Shown: positions 15,846 to 25,140, counted from the stretch's first letter. The stretch is 64,000 nt of DNA from Zunongwangia mangrovi (GCF_900112105.1 NZ_FOKV01000004.1:186001-250000); one strand, 5' to 3'. Notes: a model not told the origin generated them from the letters alone. Numbers and translations are program-made.

Positions 15846-17540
15846 TTAAGCTTCACAGCTCGAACAATTTACAATGTTCGATACAAATTCTTTAGAAACA
15901 CTCTGGCTTCTTTGATAGTATAAAGTTTTTACGCCTAATTTCCAGGCCTCGATCATTAACTGGTTCACATCTCTTACCGCTACTCCCGCAGGAATATTAA
16001 GATTTAAACTCTGCGCCTGGTCGATAAACTTCTGTCTTACCGATGCCTGCTGAATAATCTCCAACTGACTAATTTCTTTAAAGGTTTTAAAGATATCTTT
16101 TTCTTCCTGGGTTAAAGTTTCTAAATGCTGAACACTACCATGATTTAGCATAATGCTTCTCCAAGTATCTTCATTATCCAAACCTTTTTCCTCAAGCAAT
16201 TGCTTAAGATATTTGTTCTTACGCATAAAGTTTCCTTTCGCAAGACCAGCCTTATAATAATTACTACTGAAAGGTTCGATTCCTGGTGAAGTTTGTCCTA
16301 AGATCGCAGAAGACGAAGTTGTTGGCGCAATTGCCATCAAAGTCGTATTTCTCAATCCATAACCTTTAAGAATTTCTGGCTCGCCATAAATGGTAGCCAA
16401 CTCTTTACTGGCTTTGGTAGCTTTAGCGCTAATATCTTCAAAGATCTGGTGCGTTAGACCTTTTGCTCGCATTCCTTCAAAAGGAATTCTGTTTTTCTGT
16501 AAATACGAATGCCATCCCATCGCTCCTAAACCAAGCGCACGGTGATTTTTTGCGAATCTATTTGCTGAAGCTAAATAGTGATTTCCTTCAGTTTTTGCGA
16601 TAAATTCCTGAAGTACGCCGTCTAAGAAATAGATCGCTAGCTTTACGGCTTCAGTATCTTTCCATTCATCATAAAGCTCCAGGTTCATCGATGATAAACA
16701 ACAGATAAATGATTCGTCTTCCGTAGAAGGCAAAGCAATTTCAGAACAAAGATTACTAGAATGAATGGTTCTATTTTTATCCTTATAAACCTGTGGCTTA
16801 AATCGGTTAATATTGTCTTTAAATAAAATATATGGTAAACCTTTTTGCTGACGGCTTTCTAACACCTTCGCCCAGATTTCACGTTTTTCCATATCGCCTT
16901 CGATCATTTCCTGCATCCAGTAATCTGGCACACAAACACCGTAGAACAAATTCTGAATAGGATTCCCAATACTTTTAATTTCCAAAAATTCTTTAATATC
17001 TGGGTGATCGATATCTAAATAGGCTGCAAAAGCACCACGACGAACACCTCCCTGAGAAATGGTATCCATTGCAGTATCAAAAAGTTTCATAAAACTTGTC
17101 GCTCCACTACTCTTCCCATTATCGGTAACAGCGCTACCACGACCACGTAATTCTCCAAAATATCCAGATGTACCACCACCAATTTTGGTTTGCATAATTA
17201 CTTCACCAAGTTTGTGCGTGATTCCTTCGATATTGTCTGGTACATAAACATTAAAGCATGAAATTGGTAAACCACGCTCGGTTCCCATATTTGCCCAAAT
17301 TGGTGAACTTAAACTCATCCAACCTCGCTCTATCATTTCGATAAAAGCTTCAGCAAGTTCTGGCTTATATAATCTTCTTGCCGATGCATTTGCAATACGC
17401 TCGATAGCAGATTTTACAGTTTCTCCTTTTAGCAAGTAACCACGATTAAGGATTTGCTGACTTTCATCATTAAGCCACCAAAGTCTTTTATTCTTTGGTT
17501 CGTCTGCGATTAAAGGCTGAGTTTCTACGTTCGTTGTCAT
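15846..17540 (-). CDS. nrdA: Class I ribonucleoside-diphosphate reductase, large subunit
   Basis: This 564-residue catalytic subunit reduces ribonucleotides to deoxyribonucleotides with NrdB. Key residues are visible: the redox Cys in LPISCFNVYVPD, the thiyl-radical segment in NLCSEIALPS, the second redox Cys region in SFICCLSSMNLE, the Tyr pair of the radical path in KTLYYQRSQS, and a C-terminal CSSCEA swinging-arm CxxC. It is shorter than E. coli NrdA because the N-terminal ATP-cone is absent (it starts directly with RLWWLNDESQQILNRGYLL), so dATP feedback through a cone is not expected here. It lies 33 bp downstream of nrdB. The pair sits behind a cobalamin riboswitch. Confidence 0.95.
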   Translation of the reverse strand: MTTNVETQPLIADEPKNKRLWWLNDESQQILNRGYLLKGETVKSAIERIANASARRLYKPELAEAFIEMIERGWMSLSSPIWANMGTERGLPISCFNVYVPDNIEGITHKLGEVIMQTKIGGGTSGYFGELRGRGSAVTDNGKSSGATSFMKLFDTAMDTISQGGVRRGAFAAYLDIDHPDIKEFLEIKSIGNPIQNLFYGVCVPDYWMQEMIEGDMEKREIWAKVLESRQQKGLPYILFKDNINRFKPQVYKDKNRTIHSSNLCSEIALPSTEDESFICCLSSMNLELYDEWKDTEAVKLAIYFLDGVLQEFIAKTEGNHYLASANRFAKNHRALGLGAMGWHSYLQKNRIPFEGMRAKGLTHQIFEDISAKATKASKELATIYGEPEILKGYGLRNTTLMAIAPTTSSSAILGQTSPGIEPFSSNYYKAGLAKGNFMRKNKYLKQLLEEKGLDNEDTWRSIMLNHGSVQHLETLTQEEKDIFKTFKEISQLEIIQQASVRQKFIDQAQSLNLNIPAGVAVRDVNQLMIEAWKLGVKTLYYQRSQSVSKEFVSNIVNCSSCEA

Positions 17541-17573
17541 GGGAGTTTCAGGTATTTAATTTTTGGCGATTAT

Positions 17574-18548
17574 TTAAAAAAGGTCTGATGCGGTAATACT
17601 TTTGTCATGCTTGGTATAATCTACAGGACGTCTTGCAAAGAAATCGTCTAAGCTATTTGCAAAAACCTCTTCTTCAAACCATAGCATTGGCTGATATTCG
17701 GCCGCAGTAATATTATATTGCTTTGGAAGACCAATACTTTGTAAACTATCATCTAATCTGAATTTCATAAAATCCATTAGATTCTTTTTATTAATGGTTT
17801 CTAACTGACCATTTTCGAAAATCCAGTCGATAATTTCTTCTTCAACTTCAATAGATCTGGTAACTACATCTGTTAATTTCTGAATCATTTCTTCGTTGAA
17901 GTAATCTGGATACTCTTCACGAATCTGGTTAATGATATAGATCCCGGCATTAGCATGAATTTGTTCGTCTACTGAAGTCCATGCGATAATATTACTCACA
18001 TTCTTCATCACTCCTTTAAAACGGTTAAAGGATAACACAATAGCAAACTGACTAAAAAGTGATACGTTTTCAATCAAAATAGAAAATAAGATCAAAGAAG
18101 AAACGTAATCTTTAGGATCCTCGGCTTTGGTATGCTCTAGAGCTTCAGTTAAATAGGCGATACGTTTTTTAATCGCAGGAACTTCTACTACCTGCGCAAA
18201 CTCGTTATTATACCCTAAAACTTCTAAAAGTCTCGAATAAGCCTGTGAATGTCTAAATTCACATTCAGCAAAAGTACTTCCTAATCCGTTAAATTCTGGT
18301 TTTGGTAAATGTTTGTATAAATCTCCCCAAAATGATTTTACAGCAACTTCAATTTGTGCAATCGCTAGCAAACTCTTTTTTACTACGTCTTTTTCTCCTA
18401 CGGTTAAATGTGAATGAAAATCTTGTACATCTGCGGTAAAATCTACTTCAGAATGTACCCAAAAAGATTGGTTAATAGCATCTGTAAAATCTAAAACTCC
18501 CGGATACTCAAAGGGCTTATAATTTAGCCGTTTATCAAAAATACTCAT
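17574..18548 (-). CDS. nrdB: Class I ribonucleoside-diphosphate reductase, small subunit
   Basis: This 324-residue ferritin-like diiron or dimanganese protein generates the radical for NrdA. The segment FAECEFRHSQAYSRLLEVLG carries Glu, His and the radical Tyr in the E-x-x-H-x-x-x-Y spacing of E. coli Glu115-His118-Tyr122, so a tyrosyl radical is expected. The second metal site is in DEQIHANAGIYIINQ. The C-terminal tail (FARRPVDYTKHDKSITASDL) provides the docking peptide. There is no N-terminal ATP-cone. It is the first gene of the nrdBA operon, with a 5' leader of about 250 bases that holds a cobalamin riboswitch. Confidence 0.95.
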   Translation of the reverse strand: MSIFDKRLNYKPFEYPGVLDFTDAINQSFWVHSEVDFTADVQDFHSHLTVGEKDVVKKSLLAIAQIEVAVKSFWGDLYKHLPKPEFNGLGSTFAECEFRHSQAYSRLLEVLGYNNEFAQVVEVPAIKKRIAYLTEALEHTKAEDPKDYVSSLILFSILIENVSLFSQFAIVLSFNRFKGVMKNVSNIIAWTSVDEQIHANAGIYIINQIREEYPDYFNEEMIQKLTDVVTRSIEVEEEIIDWIFENGQLETINKKNLMDFMKFRLDDSLQSIGLPKQYNITAAEYQPMLWFEEEVFANSLDDFFARRPVDYTKHDKSITASDLF

Positions 18549-18654
18549 ACTGCTGTTGTGTTATTTATGAAACAAAAAACCAAGAGCATAAAATGAAATG
18601 GAAGGATGATCTTCGATAAGATTTTAGTCTTAAAATGTCGAATCTTAGTATCCA

Positions 18655-18800
18655 CGACCATTACTTTTTATGCGAAAGTAAAAGTCATTGAAACGAAAAA
18701 AGGTGTTCTGGCTTATCAGCAACGCTAATTTACAGTTGCGCAACAGCTCATGATTTGCACATGATTCCCCTTAAATTCATATGAAATTTCGTTCAATAAT
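18655..18800 (-). promoter_or_regulatory. Cobalamin riboswitch upstream of nrdBA
   Basis: Read on the minus strand, the leader contains the conserved B12-box core: GGGAAT, then TGTGCAAATCATGAGCTG, then GCGCAACTGTAA, then AAGCCAGAACACC. The P1 arms pair (TTGAACGAAA at 18796-18787 with TTTCGTTTCAA at 18698-18688, one bulge). Downstream, ACTTTTAC/AAAAAGT forms the P13 hairpin, whose loop carries CGCA, complementary to TGCG in the L5 region. Such aptamers bind adenosyl- or other cobalamins and usually shut off the gene below. Here B12 would repress the class I (oxygen-dependent) reductase, as expected if a B12-dependent class II enzyme is encoded elsewhere. A TAATTTTG box (18808-18815) places the transcript start just before P1. 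Confidence 0.88.
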
Positions 18801-18807
18801 TTCAAAT

Positions 18808-18815
18808 CAAAATTA
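18808..18815 (-). promoter_or_regulatory. -7 box (TAATTTTG) of the nrdBA transcript
   Basis: This is a perfect TAnnTTTG element on the minus strand, 12 bases before the 5' arm of riboswitch helix P1. The predicted start near 18801 fits the aptamer being the first structured part of the transcript. No -33 TTTG is obvious. Confidence 0.5.
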
Positions 18816-19175
18816 CAATCTAAGAGCACACTTTTTTTAGAAATCTTAGCATACTTATTCACAATTTTGTGAACAATCCAGAAACCGCTGATTTTTAAAG
18901 TTTTATATTTTAATTTTTAAAATTCTGAAAATCAGATTATTAATTTTTCAACATTGCTAAATTGTTTACAAAAAATGTAAACTTTGCAATTCTAAATAAT
19001 CTGTAAGCGAATAAAATATAATGATTTACTTATTTGTGAAGACATGGGTAAATGCATTACAAATATAAAGAAACCTCAACTTGAAATTGATTTATCTAAA
19101 ACGAAAATTTCACGAAAACTGAAGATAAAATACAGTAGCTTAAAAATAAACAATTTAGCTCTAGAATTTCGGAAT
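18816..19175. other. AT-rich non-coding spacer
   Basis: This 360-bp stretch lies between the nrd promoter and the end of the phosphodiesterase gene. It has no open frame of note, no terminator-like hairpin and no repeat shared with the rest of the window. Confidence 0.45.
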
Positions 19176-20258
19176 TTAGTCTAAAACAGGAAGAGCCTTT
19201 TCTTCAAATTCAATATCCAGCTTTAAAATTTCATTAAGTGTTGGTGCAAACTGAGAGGTAAAATATTGCTTATTTTTTCTCGATGCTCCTATAGACTTAA
19301 TGTGATTTCCTAAAGCCATGATCCAAACCTGATCTGCGTCTTTAATTGAAGTACCATGCCCTCTCCAGGTATCATTTTCTCCAGTTCCTGCTCCGCGACC
19401 ATGATCTGTGGTGATCAAAATACTCGTTTTACCTTTATAATAAGAATCTGAATTCACAAACTCCCAAATATCCTGGATCATTTTATCGGTGCGATGTGCA
19501 GACCTTAAATATTCATCATAGCGACCGTCGTGCGCAAAATCATCGGTTTCTCCATAGGCGATATATAAAACATCAGGCTTTTCGTGCTTTAAAGCTTCCA
19601 TTGCATAATTATGGGTAAAAACATCGAATCTTACCCCGCCCCACCGCTTTGGTGTTTCCTGCTGAATTTTATCCAAAAACAGCGCTTTTTCTGAAGGATT
19701 TTTAGATAATGAAGATCGATATCCTGCATTAACCGGAATTTCACTCCGTTTTTCATTCAGTATAAAAGGAAAAACATCCCAGCTTCCAAAAGCTAAAACT
19801 TTACGGCGATACTTATTACTGAAATTCGCGATTTCCAGGATCGTTTTATTCGGATTATAAATTTTATCGTTACTATTTATATGATCATCATCTGCTTTAC
19901 CGGTTAAAATTTCATTATAGCCAGGATAAGAGAATACCATGCGATTGGTTAGATTCACTTTATTACCTTCCCAGCGATCACCTAAGATCACACCATTTTC
20001 AGCTATAAAATTCCACACAAAAGGAAATAGCTTTTCACGACGCTCTGCTTTAGTTTCAGCCCAAAAATCATCTTTTAAACCCGATCTATTTTCTACAAAA
20101 CGATCTTTATTTAGCAGCAGAGAATCTGCCCCGCCAAATAGTTCCTGCCAGCGCAAGCCATCTAAAGTGATAATAATAAGTTTATCGTTTTCCTGAGCCT
20201 GCAGGGAAATACTCAGTATAAAAAAGCCAAAAACAAGGGATTTAAGATCTAATTTCAT
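19176..20258 (-). CDS. Exported alkaline-phosphatase-superfamily phosphodiesterase
   Basis: This 360-residue protein has a Sec signal (FGFFILSISLQAQ, cleaved near residue 21). Metal-binding motifs of the type I phosphodiesterase/nucleotide pyrophosphatase and sulfatase-like superfamily are present. They are an Asp in ITLDGLRWQELFGG (residues 29-42), an Asp/His pair in YGETDDFAHDGRYDEY and ITTDHGRGAGTGENDTW, and a third His in RGHGTS. The usual Thr/Ser nucleophile is not obvious in the first motif, where LRWQELFGG follows; a Ser or Thr near NLTNRM may serve. It should be periplasmic. The gene stands alone, with the T1SS-like operon divergent upstream. The substrate is unknown. Confidence 0.82.
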   Translation of the reverse strand: MKLDLKSLVFGFFILSISLQAQENDKLIIITLDGLRWQELFGGADSLLLNKDRFVENRSGLKDDFWAETKAERREKLFPFVWNFIAENGVILGDRWEGNKVNLTNRMVFSYPGYNEILTGKADDDHINSNDKIYNPNKTILEIANFSNKYRRKVLAFGSWDVFPFILNEKRSEIPVNAGYRSSLSKNPSEKALFLDKIQQETPKRWGGVRFDVFTHNYAMEALKHEKPDVLYIAYGETDDFAHDGRYDEYLRSAHRTDKMIQDIWEFVNSDSYYKGKTSILITTDHGRGAGTGENDTWRGHGTSIKDADQVWIMALGNHIKSIGASRKNKQYFTSQFAPTLNEILKLDIEFEEKALPVLD

Positions 20259-20416
20259 ATGGCTAAAATAAGGCGAAATATGATTCTTTTTGCAATTTAA
20301 AAGATACTCAATCGTTACTAAATGAATAAATTGTAAGTTTACATTAAATTAAAATTATTACTGAAGAGCGTAGCAAAATAAGCCTGTTAAGTAGACTACA
20401 CAGGTCAAGCCATAAA
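20259..20416. other. Divergent intergenic region, phosphodiesterase side
   Basis: This AT-rich stretch should hold the promoter of the phosphodiesterase gene. No strong TAnnTTTG box was found by eye. The rest of the 432-bp gap holds repeat R3 and the leader of the secretion operon. Confidence 0.4.
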
Positions 20417-20480
20417 GCATTTTTTTTAAAGCGTCTTTGTACCGAGGCAAGCCTCGAAGCATTTAATCTCGATTATCGAG
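20417..20480 (-). repeat. Intergenic repeat R3, copy 2
   Basis: On the minus strand this carries CTCGATAATCGAG, then CGAGGCTTGCCTCG, then AAAGACGC, matching copy 1 at 11601-11663 in the same order. Both dyads are perfect in this copy (CTCGA/TCGAG and CGAGGC/GCCTCG), while copy 1 has decayed or wobble pairs. Confidence 0.6.
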
Positions 20481-20690
20481 TAATAAATTAGTAGTTATTA
20501 AGAAATTCTAATGGCATTTTAATCTCGATATAAAGATTTTTTAATAATCCCACTCTATTTTCGCATGCAGCTGAAGAAATGTTATAAAATTCTGAAGCTT
20601 TAGAAAAGAACGCAACTTTTAATTACTTTTATCGATTGAAAAACCTATTTCAATCATTTTTAACCAGTTACAAAAAACATTGAATTATAT

Positions 20691-22295
20691 ATGGCCAAAA
20701 GTTCAATTTCTCCCTGGACTAAACTATGGAACCTGCTAAAACTCGAAAAACGTGACATTTTACACGTTCTATATTACGCGCTTTTTGCAGGTCTTATTAG
20801 CTTAACCCTACCATTGGGAATACAGGCAATTATAAATTTAATTCAGGGTGCAGAGGTTTCTACATCCTGGATCTTACTTACCTGCCTGGTAACTCTTGGA
20901 GTTGGATTTAATGGAGCGCTACAGGTTTTACAACTAGATCTTGTAGAGAATATTCAGGAGAAAGTATTCACACGTGCTTCGTTCGAGTTTATCTATCGCT
21001 TCCCAAAAATGCGAGTGAGAGAATTAGAAAATTATTATCCGCCAGAATTATCCAATCGCTTTTTTGATGTGTTAACGCTTCAAAAAGGTTTACAAAAGCT
21101 ATTGCTAGATTTTCCTGCTGCTGTGATTCAGATTATTTTTGGTCTTTTACTACTTTCATTTTATCACCCGTTTTTTATTGCGTTTGGTATTCTATTAGTA
21201 GTCCTCATTTATATCATCTTTAAGTTTAGCTTATCTAAAGCGGTCGATACAAGTATCCTGGAGTCCAAAAAGAAATATCATGTTGCTTTTTGGATTCAGC
21301 AGGTGGCTGCAAACTTTAGAACCTTCAAGATTTTTCCAGATGAATATGAGCAGAATAAAAACAATAGACTTGTTCAGAAATATTTAGAAGATAGACAGGC
21401 GCATTTCGGTACTGTAAAGAACCAGTATAAGCAAATGGTTGTTTTTAAAGTTATTGTGACTTTAGGATTGCTTTTAATTGGTGGCTTACTGGTACTTAAT
21501 CAGCAAATGAATATTGGACAATTTGTTGCTGCTGAAATTATTATCGTACTGGTTATTAATTCCGTAGAAAAAATAGGGCTTAGCTTAGAAACGATTTATG
21601 ATGTGGTCACTGCAGTCGAAAAAATTAGTGAAGTAACTTCTAAAAAAATAGATCGTAAAACTGGTGTGAATAATAATGATGTGCAGTTATTTCCTTTAAA
21701 AATTGAAAATCTGCATATCGAGAAAACAACTGTTCCAGATTTAGTAGTGAATGAAGGTGATCTTATTAATATTGTTGGTGCAGAAATTGTAGTGAACGAC
21801 TTTTTCCATTACCTCTCTGGGATGAAAAAGACCAAAAAAGGTCGAATTTATTTTAATCGGGAAGAGATCGCCAATGTAAATCTGGATAATTACCGAAACA
21901 AGATCGCATTGCTTTTAAATACCGATAGCATTTTTGAAGGAACTATTTGGGAAAATCTAACGCTGAGTAATCCAAATATGAGTTCAGATAGGGTTTACCA
22001 AATGCTAGAAGATTTTAATGTTCTGGATCATATCAATAAACTTCCGGAGTCATTAAACACGTATATTTTCTCTGGCAGTAAAAAAATAGGTGCAAAAACA
22101 GCGAAAAAGATATGTTTGATAAGAGCCTTACTTAAAGATCCAAAATTTTTAATGATCGAGAAAGGATATATACTTTCAGAAAATGATAAACAAGCCCTGA
22201 TGAAGCATATTAAAAGAGAAAACACCTGTGTTTTACTTGCTGATGATGCACATCGATTAGACGAATTTGAACCTCTATACCTAGAACAGAAATAA
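20691..22295 (+). CDS. ABC-transporter-like protein with a degenerate nucleotide-binding domain
   Basis: This 534-residue protein has a six-helix exporter-type membrane domain (about residues 20-310) followed by an ABC-ATPase fold (about 335-534) aligned with PrtD/HlyB-type exporters. The catalytic motifs are lost. Where Walker A (GxxGxGKST) should be, it reads INIVGAEIVVNDFFHYL. The LSGGQ signature is replaced by IFSGSKKIGAKTAKKICLIR, Walker B plus Glu by PKFLMIEKGYILSEND, and the switch His by LLADDAHRLDE. Landmarks around them remain (SIFEGTIWENL, LPESLNTYIF). There is no peptidase-C39 or cyclic-nucleotide domain. The gene is 15 bp upstream of the HlyD gene. It may be a non-hydrolysing partner or scaffold. 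Confidence 0.85.
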   Translation: MAKSSISPWTKLWNLLKLEKRDILHVLYYALFAGLISLTLPLGIQAIINLIQGAEVSTSWILLTCLVTLGVGFNGALQVLQLDLVENIQEKVFTRASFEFIYRFPKMRVRELENYYPPELSNRFFDVLTLQKGLQKLLLDFPAAVIQIIFGLLLLSFYHPFFIAFGILLVVLIYIIFKFSLSKAVDTSILESKKKYHVAFWIQQVAANFRTFKIFPDEYEQNKNNRLVQKYLEDRQAHFGTVKNQYKQMVVFKVIVTLGLLLIGGLLVLNQQMNIGQFVAAEIIIVLVINSVEKIGLSLETIYDVVTAVEKISEVTSKKIDRKTGVNNNDVQLFPLKIENLHIEKTTVPDLVVNEGDLINIVGAEIVVNDFFHYLSGMKKTKKGRIYFNREEIANVNLDNYRNKIALLLNTDSIFEGTIWENLTLSNPNMSSDRVYQMLEDFNVLDHINKLPESLNTYIFSGSKKIGAKTAKKICLIRALLKDPKFLMIEKGYILSENDKQALMKHIKRENTCVLLADDAHRLDEFEPLYLEQK

Positions 22296-22310
22296 AAAAT
22301 TAAACAATAA

Positions 22311-23693
22311 ATGCTTAATCTTTCTAATACAAAACTGGGTGAAAAGGTAAACTTCGAGCAGTTTAGTGCCTTTTCTCAGATCGTGAAAAGAAGTCATCAC
22401 AAGCTTCTTTCCAGGATCTTATTAGGAACTTTTGTGTTTTTACTAATTCTACTGTTTTTCCCCTGGACGCAAACCATTAGCAGTAGAGGTTATGTAACTA
22501 CCCTAAAACCTGATCAAAGACCCCAAACCCTGCAATCTCCAATCCCGGGACAAATCCAAAAATGGTATGTTCGGGAAGGTGACTATGTTGAAAAAGGAGA
22601 CACAATTTTACATATTGCTGAGGTAAAAAATGAATATTTTGATCCGCTTCTTGTAGAAAGAACCGGTGATCAGCTAACTTCAAAAAATAGTTCTTTAGAA
22701 TCTTACGGGCAAAAGATCGAAGCATTACAGCGCCAGTTAGCTGCTGTAAATCGCGAGCGTGAATTAAAATTAGAACAAACAAGAAACAAAAGAAAGCAAG
22801 CCGAGCTTAAGATCAATAGTGATAGTATTTCTTTAGAAGCGGCGAAAGTAAACCTAAGCATAGCCGACAGGCAATATACTCGTATTGCCGAGCTTTACGA
22901 AGAAGGACTTAAATCCAGGCTAGATCTTGAAACAAAACAGTCTAAATTTCAAGAATCTCAGGCCAAGGTTATCGATCTTGAAAATAAATTACTAAGTAGC
23001 AAAAATCAGTTACTCAATGCGATCATGGAAGTAAACCGTATTGAAGCTAACTATATCGATAAGATCAATAAGATCGAGGGTGAGATCTCTACGGCCAATT
23101 CGTCAAGATTCGATGCTGCAGCACAAGTTTCTAAATTAGAAAATTCTCTTTCTAATTACCAAATTCGAAAAAATCTTTATTATATCCGCGCTCCGCAGGA
23201 CGGTTACATTAACCGTGCGCTAAAACAAGGTATCGGTGAAACCTTTAAAGAAGGTGAAAAACTGGTTACCATTATGCCTTCTAATATCGATATTGCTGTG
23301 GAAACTTATGTAGAGCCTATAGACCTCCCCCTTCTAAATATTGGCGATCATGTAAGAGTACAATTTGATGGTTGGCCTGCGATCGTTTTTAGTGGATGGC
23401 CAAATGCCTCTTTTGGTACTTATGGAGCAAAAGTAGTTGCGATAGAAAATTTTATAAGTGATAACGGTAAATACCGAATTCTGCTTGCTCCAGATCTTAA
23501 AGAAAGAGATAAGCACGAATGGCCAGAAGCACTTCGGGTAGGATCTGGTGCCAGAACTCTAGCTTTACTGGATGATGTGCCTATATGGTATGAATTATGG
23601 CGAAAATTAAATGGATTTCCACCTAATTATTATACCAGCGCAGAAAAGGAAAAAGACGGAAAAAAAAGTGATTCCAAAGATGCTAATAAGTAA
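22311..23693 (+). CDS. HlyD-family membrane fusion protein
   Basis: This 460-residue periplasmic adaptor has one N-terminal membrane segment (FVFLLILLFFPWTQTI, about residues 45-60). A lipoyl-like hairpin (SPIPGQIQKWYVREGDYVEK) is followed by a long coiled coil (about 120-280, rich in Glu, Lys and Gln). The second lipoyl half and beta-barrel come next (NLYYIRAPQDGYINRALKQG, NIDIAVETYVEPIDLPLLN). It links an inner-membrane transporter to TolC. It lies between the degenerate ABC gene and a TolC gene, one base before the latter, so the three form an operon. The exported substrate is not encoded nearby. Confidence 0.92.
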   Translation: MLNLSNTKLGEKVNFEQFSAFSQIVKRSHHKLLSRILLGTFVFLLILLFFPWTQTISSRGYVTTLKPDQRPQTLQSPIPGQIQKWYVREGDYVEKGDTILHIAEVKNEYFDPLLVERTGDQLTSKNSSLESYGQKIEALQRQLAAVNRERELKLEQTRNKRKQAELKINSDSISLEAAKVNLSIADRQYTRIAELYEEGLKSRLDLETKQSKFQESQAKVIDLENKLLSSKNQLLNAIMEVNRIEANYIDKINKIEGEISTANSSRFDAAAQVSKLENSLSNYQIRKNLYYIRAPQDGYINRALKQGIGETFKEGEKLVTIMPSNIDIAVETYVEPIDLPLLNIGDHVRVQFDGWPAIVFSGWPNASFGTYGAKVVAIENFISDNGKYRILLAPDLKERDKHEWPEALRVGSGARTLALLDDVPIWYELWRKLNGFPPNYYTSAEKEKDGKKSDSKDANK

Positions 23694-23694
23694 C

Positions 23695-25098
23695 ATGCGA
23701 AAGTTTATTTGTCTAGTTTACTTTTCGGTTTTTGCTATTTTCTTCGGAAATGCACAGGGGCAGGAATCGGAGATCTTCACACTGGAAGAATTTTTAGCGA
23801 TGGTTAAAAGACACCATCCTATTGTTGCCCAGGCAAATCTTGATCTTTCTGCTGCAGAAGCAAAATTATTAAAATCTAGAGGAGCCTTTGATCCTAAACT
23901 GGAAGGTGGAATGAAAGAAAAGAACTTTCATGGAACCGAGTATTATTCACTCTGGCATGGAACTTTTAAAGTTCCCACATGGTATGGTATTGATCTAAAA
24001 GCCGGTTATGAACAAAATGAAGGTTATTATCTTAATCCAGAAAACACCACACCAAATGATGGTCTTTGGAGTGCCGGTGTAAATATTAGACTTGCACAGG
24101 GCTTACTTTATAACGAAAGAATGAATAATCTGAAGCAGGCAAAGATCTTTCAGCAACAATCACAGGTAGAAAGAAATATACAGGTAAACCAGGTGCTTGC
24201 AGATGCTACAAAAGCCTATGCAGATTGGGTATATTATTTTCAAAATGCTACAGTTTACGACGAATTTTTGGAAAATGCGATCATTCGATTCGATGGTATT
24301 TCAACTTCCAGTAGATTGGGTGAAACACCAGCGATCGATACTGTAGAAACAATGATTACGGTAAGAAAACGAAGATTAGATCTTAAGCAAGCACAATTAA
24401 AGCTTCAAAAAGCTAAACTGGCGCTTAGTAATTATCTTTGGATCGAAGATATCCCAATCGAACTGGAAGATCGTATGATTCCGTCTCCAGAAACCTTAGA
24501 CTTCACTTCTGTTCTTGGCATAGAGCAATTATTAGGAAACGCAACAGATATCGAAGATCATCCTAAATTACAGTCTTTAAATTATGATTTGGAATCTTAT
24601 GATCTTGATATTCGATTAAAAAGAAACAAACTTTTACCTAAGATCGATGTTGAATATAATTTTCTTTCTGAAGAAATTGACGAACCAGATTATATCAACA
24701 CGAATAATTATAAAGCCGGAGTTAAAGTAAGTTTTCCTTTATTTCTTCGGAAAGAACGCGGTGATTTACGATTGTCAAAAGTTAAACGGGAACAGGCTGA
24801 ATATAAATTGTCTGAAAACGCCTGGAAGCTAAGTAACAAAATTAAGGCTACCGAAAGGGAAATTCTTAGTTTACAGGAGCAAATGGCCATTGTCACAAAT
24901 ATTGTAGACGAAAGTGAGATCATGGTTGAAGCAGAAAAACGTCTATTCGAGATGGGTGAAAGCTCCATTTTCTACATTAATACTCGGGAAAATAAACTTA
25001 TAGATTCTATTCTAAAAATGAATAAGATCAACAACGAATTAAACCTTGCGATCGCTAAGCTTTTCGAAACACTTAGGATCGAGTATGATAATGATTGA
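23695..25098 (+). CDS. TolC-family outer-membrane protein
   Basis: The start is taken at the ATG at 23695 (MRKFICLVYFSVFAIFFGNAQ), giving a proper Sec signal. Frames further upstream overlap the HlyD gene and lack one. The 467-residue protein has the duplicated helical repeats of OEP-family proteins: FLAMVKRHHPIVAQANLDLS and SYDLDIRLKRNKLLPKIDVE begin the two halves, with YKAGVKVSFPLFLRKERG as the second-strand motif. It should form the trimeric outer-membrane tunnel for the ABC/HlyD pair. A hairpin terminator follows 5 bp after the stop. Confidence 0.92.
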   Translation: MRKFICLVYFSVFAIFFGNAQGQESEIFTLEEFLAMVKRHHPIVAQANLDLSAAEAKLLKSRGAFDPKLEGGMKEKNFHGTEYYSLWHGTFKVPTWYGIDLKAGYEQNEGYYLNPENTTPNDGLWSAGVNIRLAQGLLYNERMNNLKQAKIFQQQSQVERNIQVNQVLADATKAYADWVYYFQNATVYDEFLENAIIRFDGISTSSRLGETPAIDTVETMITVRKRRLDLKQAQLKLQKAKLALSNYLWIEDIPIELEDRMIPSPETLDFTSVLGIEQLLGNATDIEDHPKLQSLNYDLESYDLDIRLKRNKLLPKIDVEYNFLSEEIDEPDYINTNNYKAGVKVSFPLFLRKERGDLRLSKVKREQAEYKLSENAWKLSNKIKATEREILSLQEQMAIVTNIVDESEIMVEAEKRLFEMGESSIFYINTRENKLIDSILKMNKINNELNLAIAKLFETLRIEYDND

Positions 25099-25103
25099 TA
25101 AAA

Positions 25104-25140
25104 AAAGTGACCATATCTAAGTAGTCGCTTTAATTTTTTT
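25104..25140 (+). terminator. Rho-independent terminator of the secretion operon
   Basis: AAAGTGAC pairs with GTCGCTTT (one G-T pair) around a 12-base loop and is followed by AATTTTTTT. It lies just after the TolC stop codon and faces the end of the permease gene. Confidence 0.75.

Noticed and set aside
23611-23694. Longer TolC start overlapping the HlyD gene
   Set aside because: The extension is rich in Lys and precedes a good signal peptide, so the ATG at 23695 is preferred.
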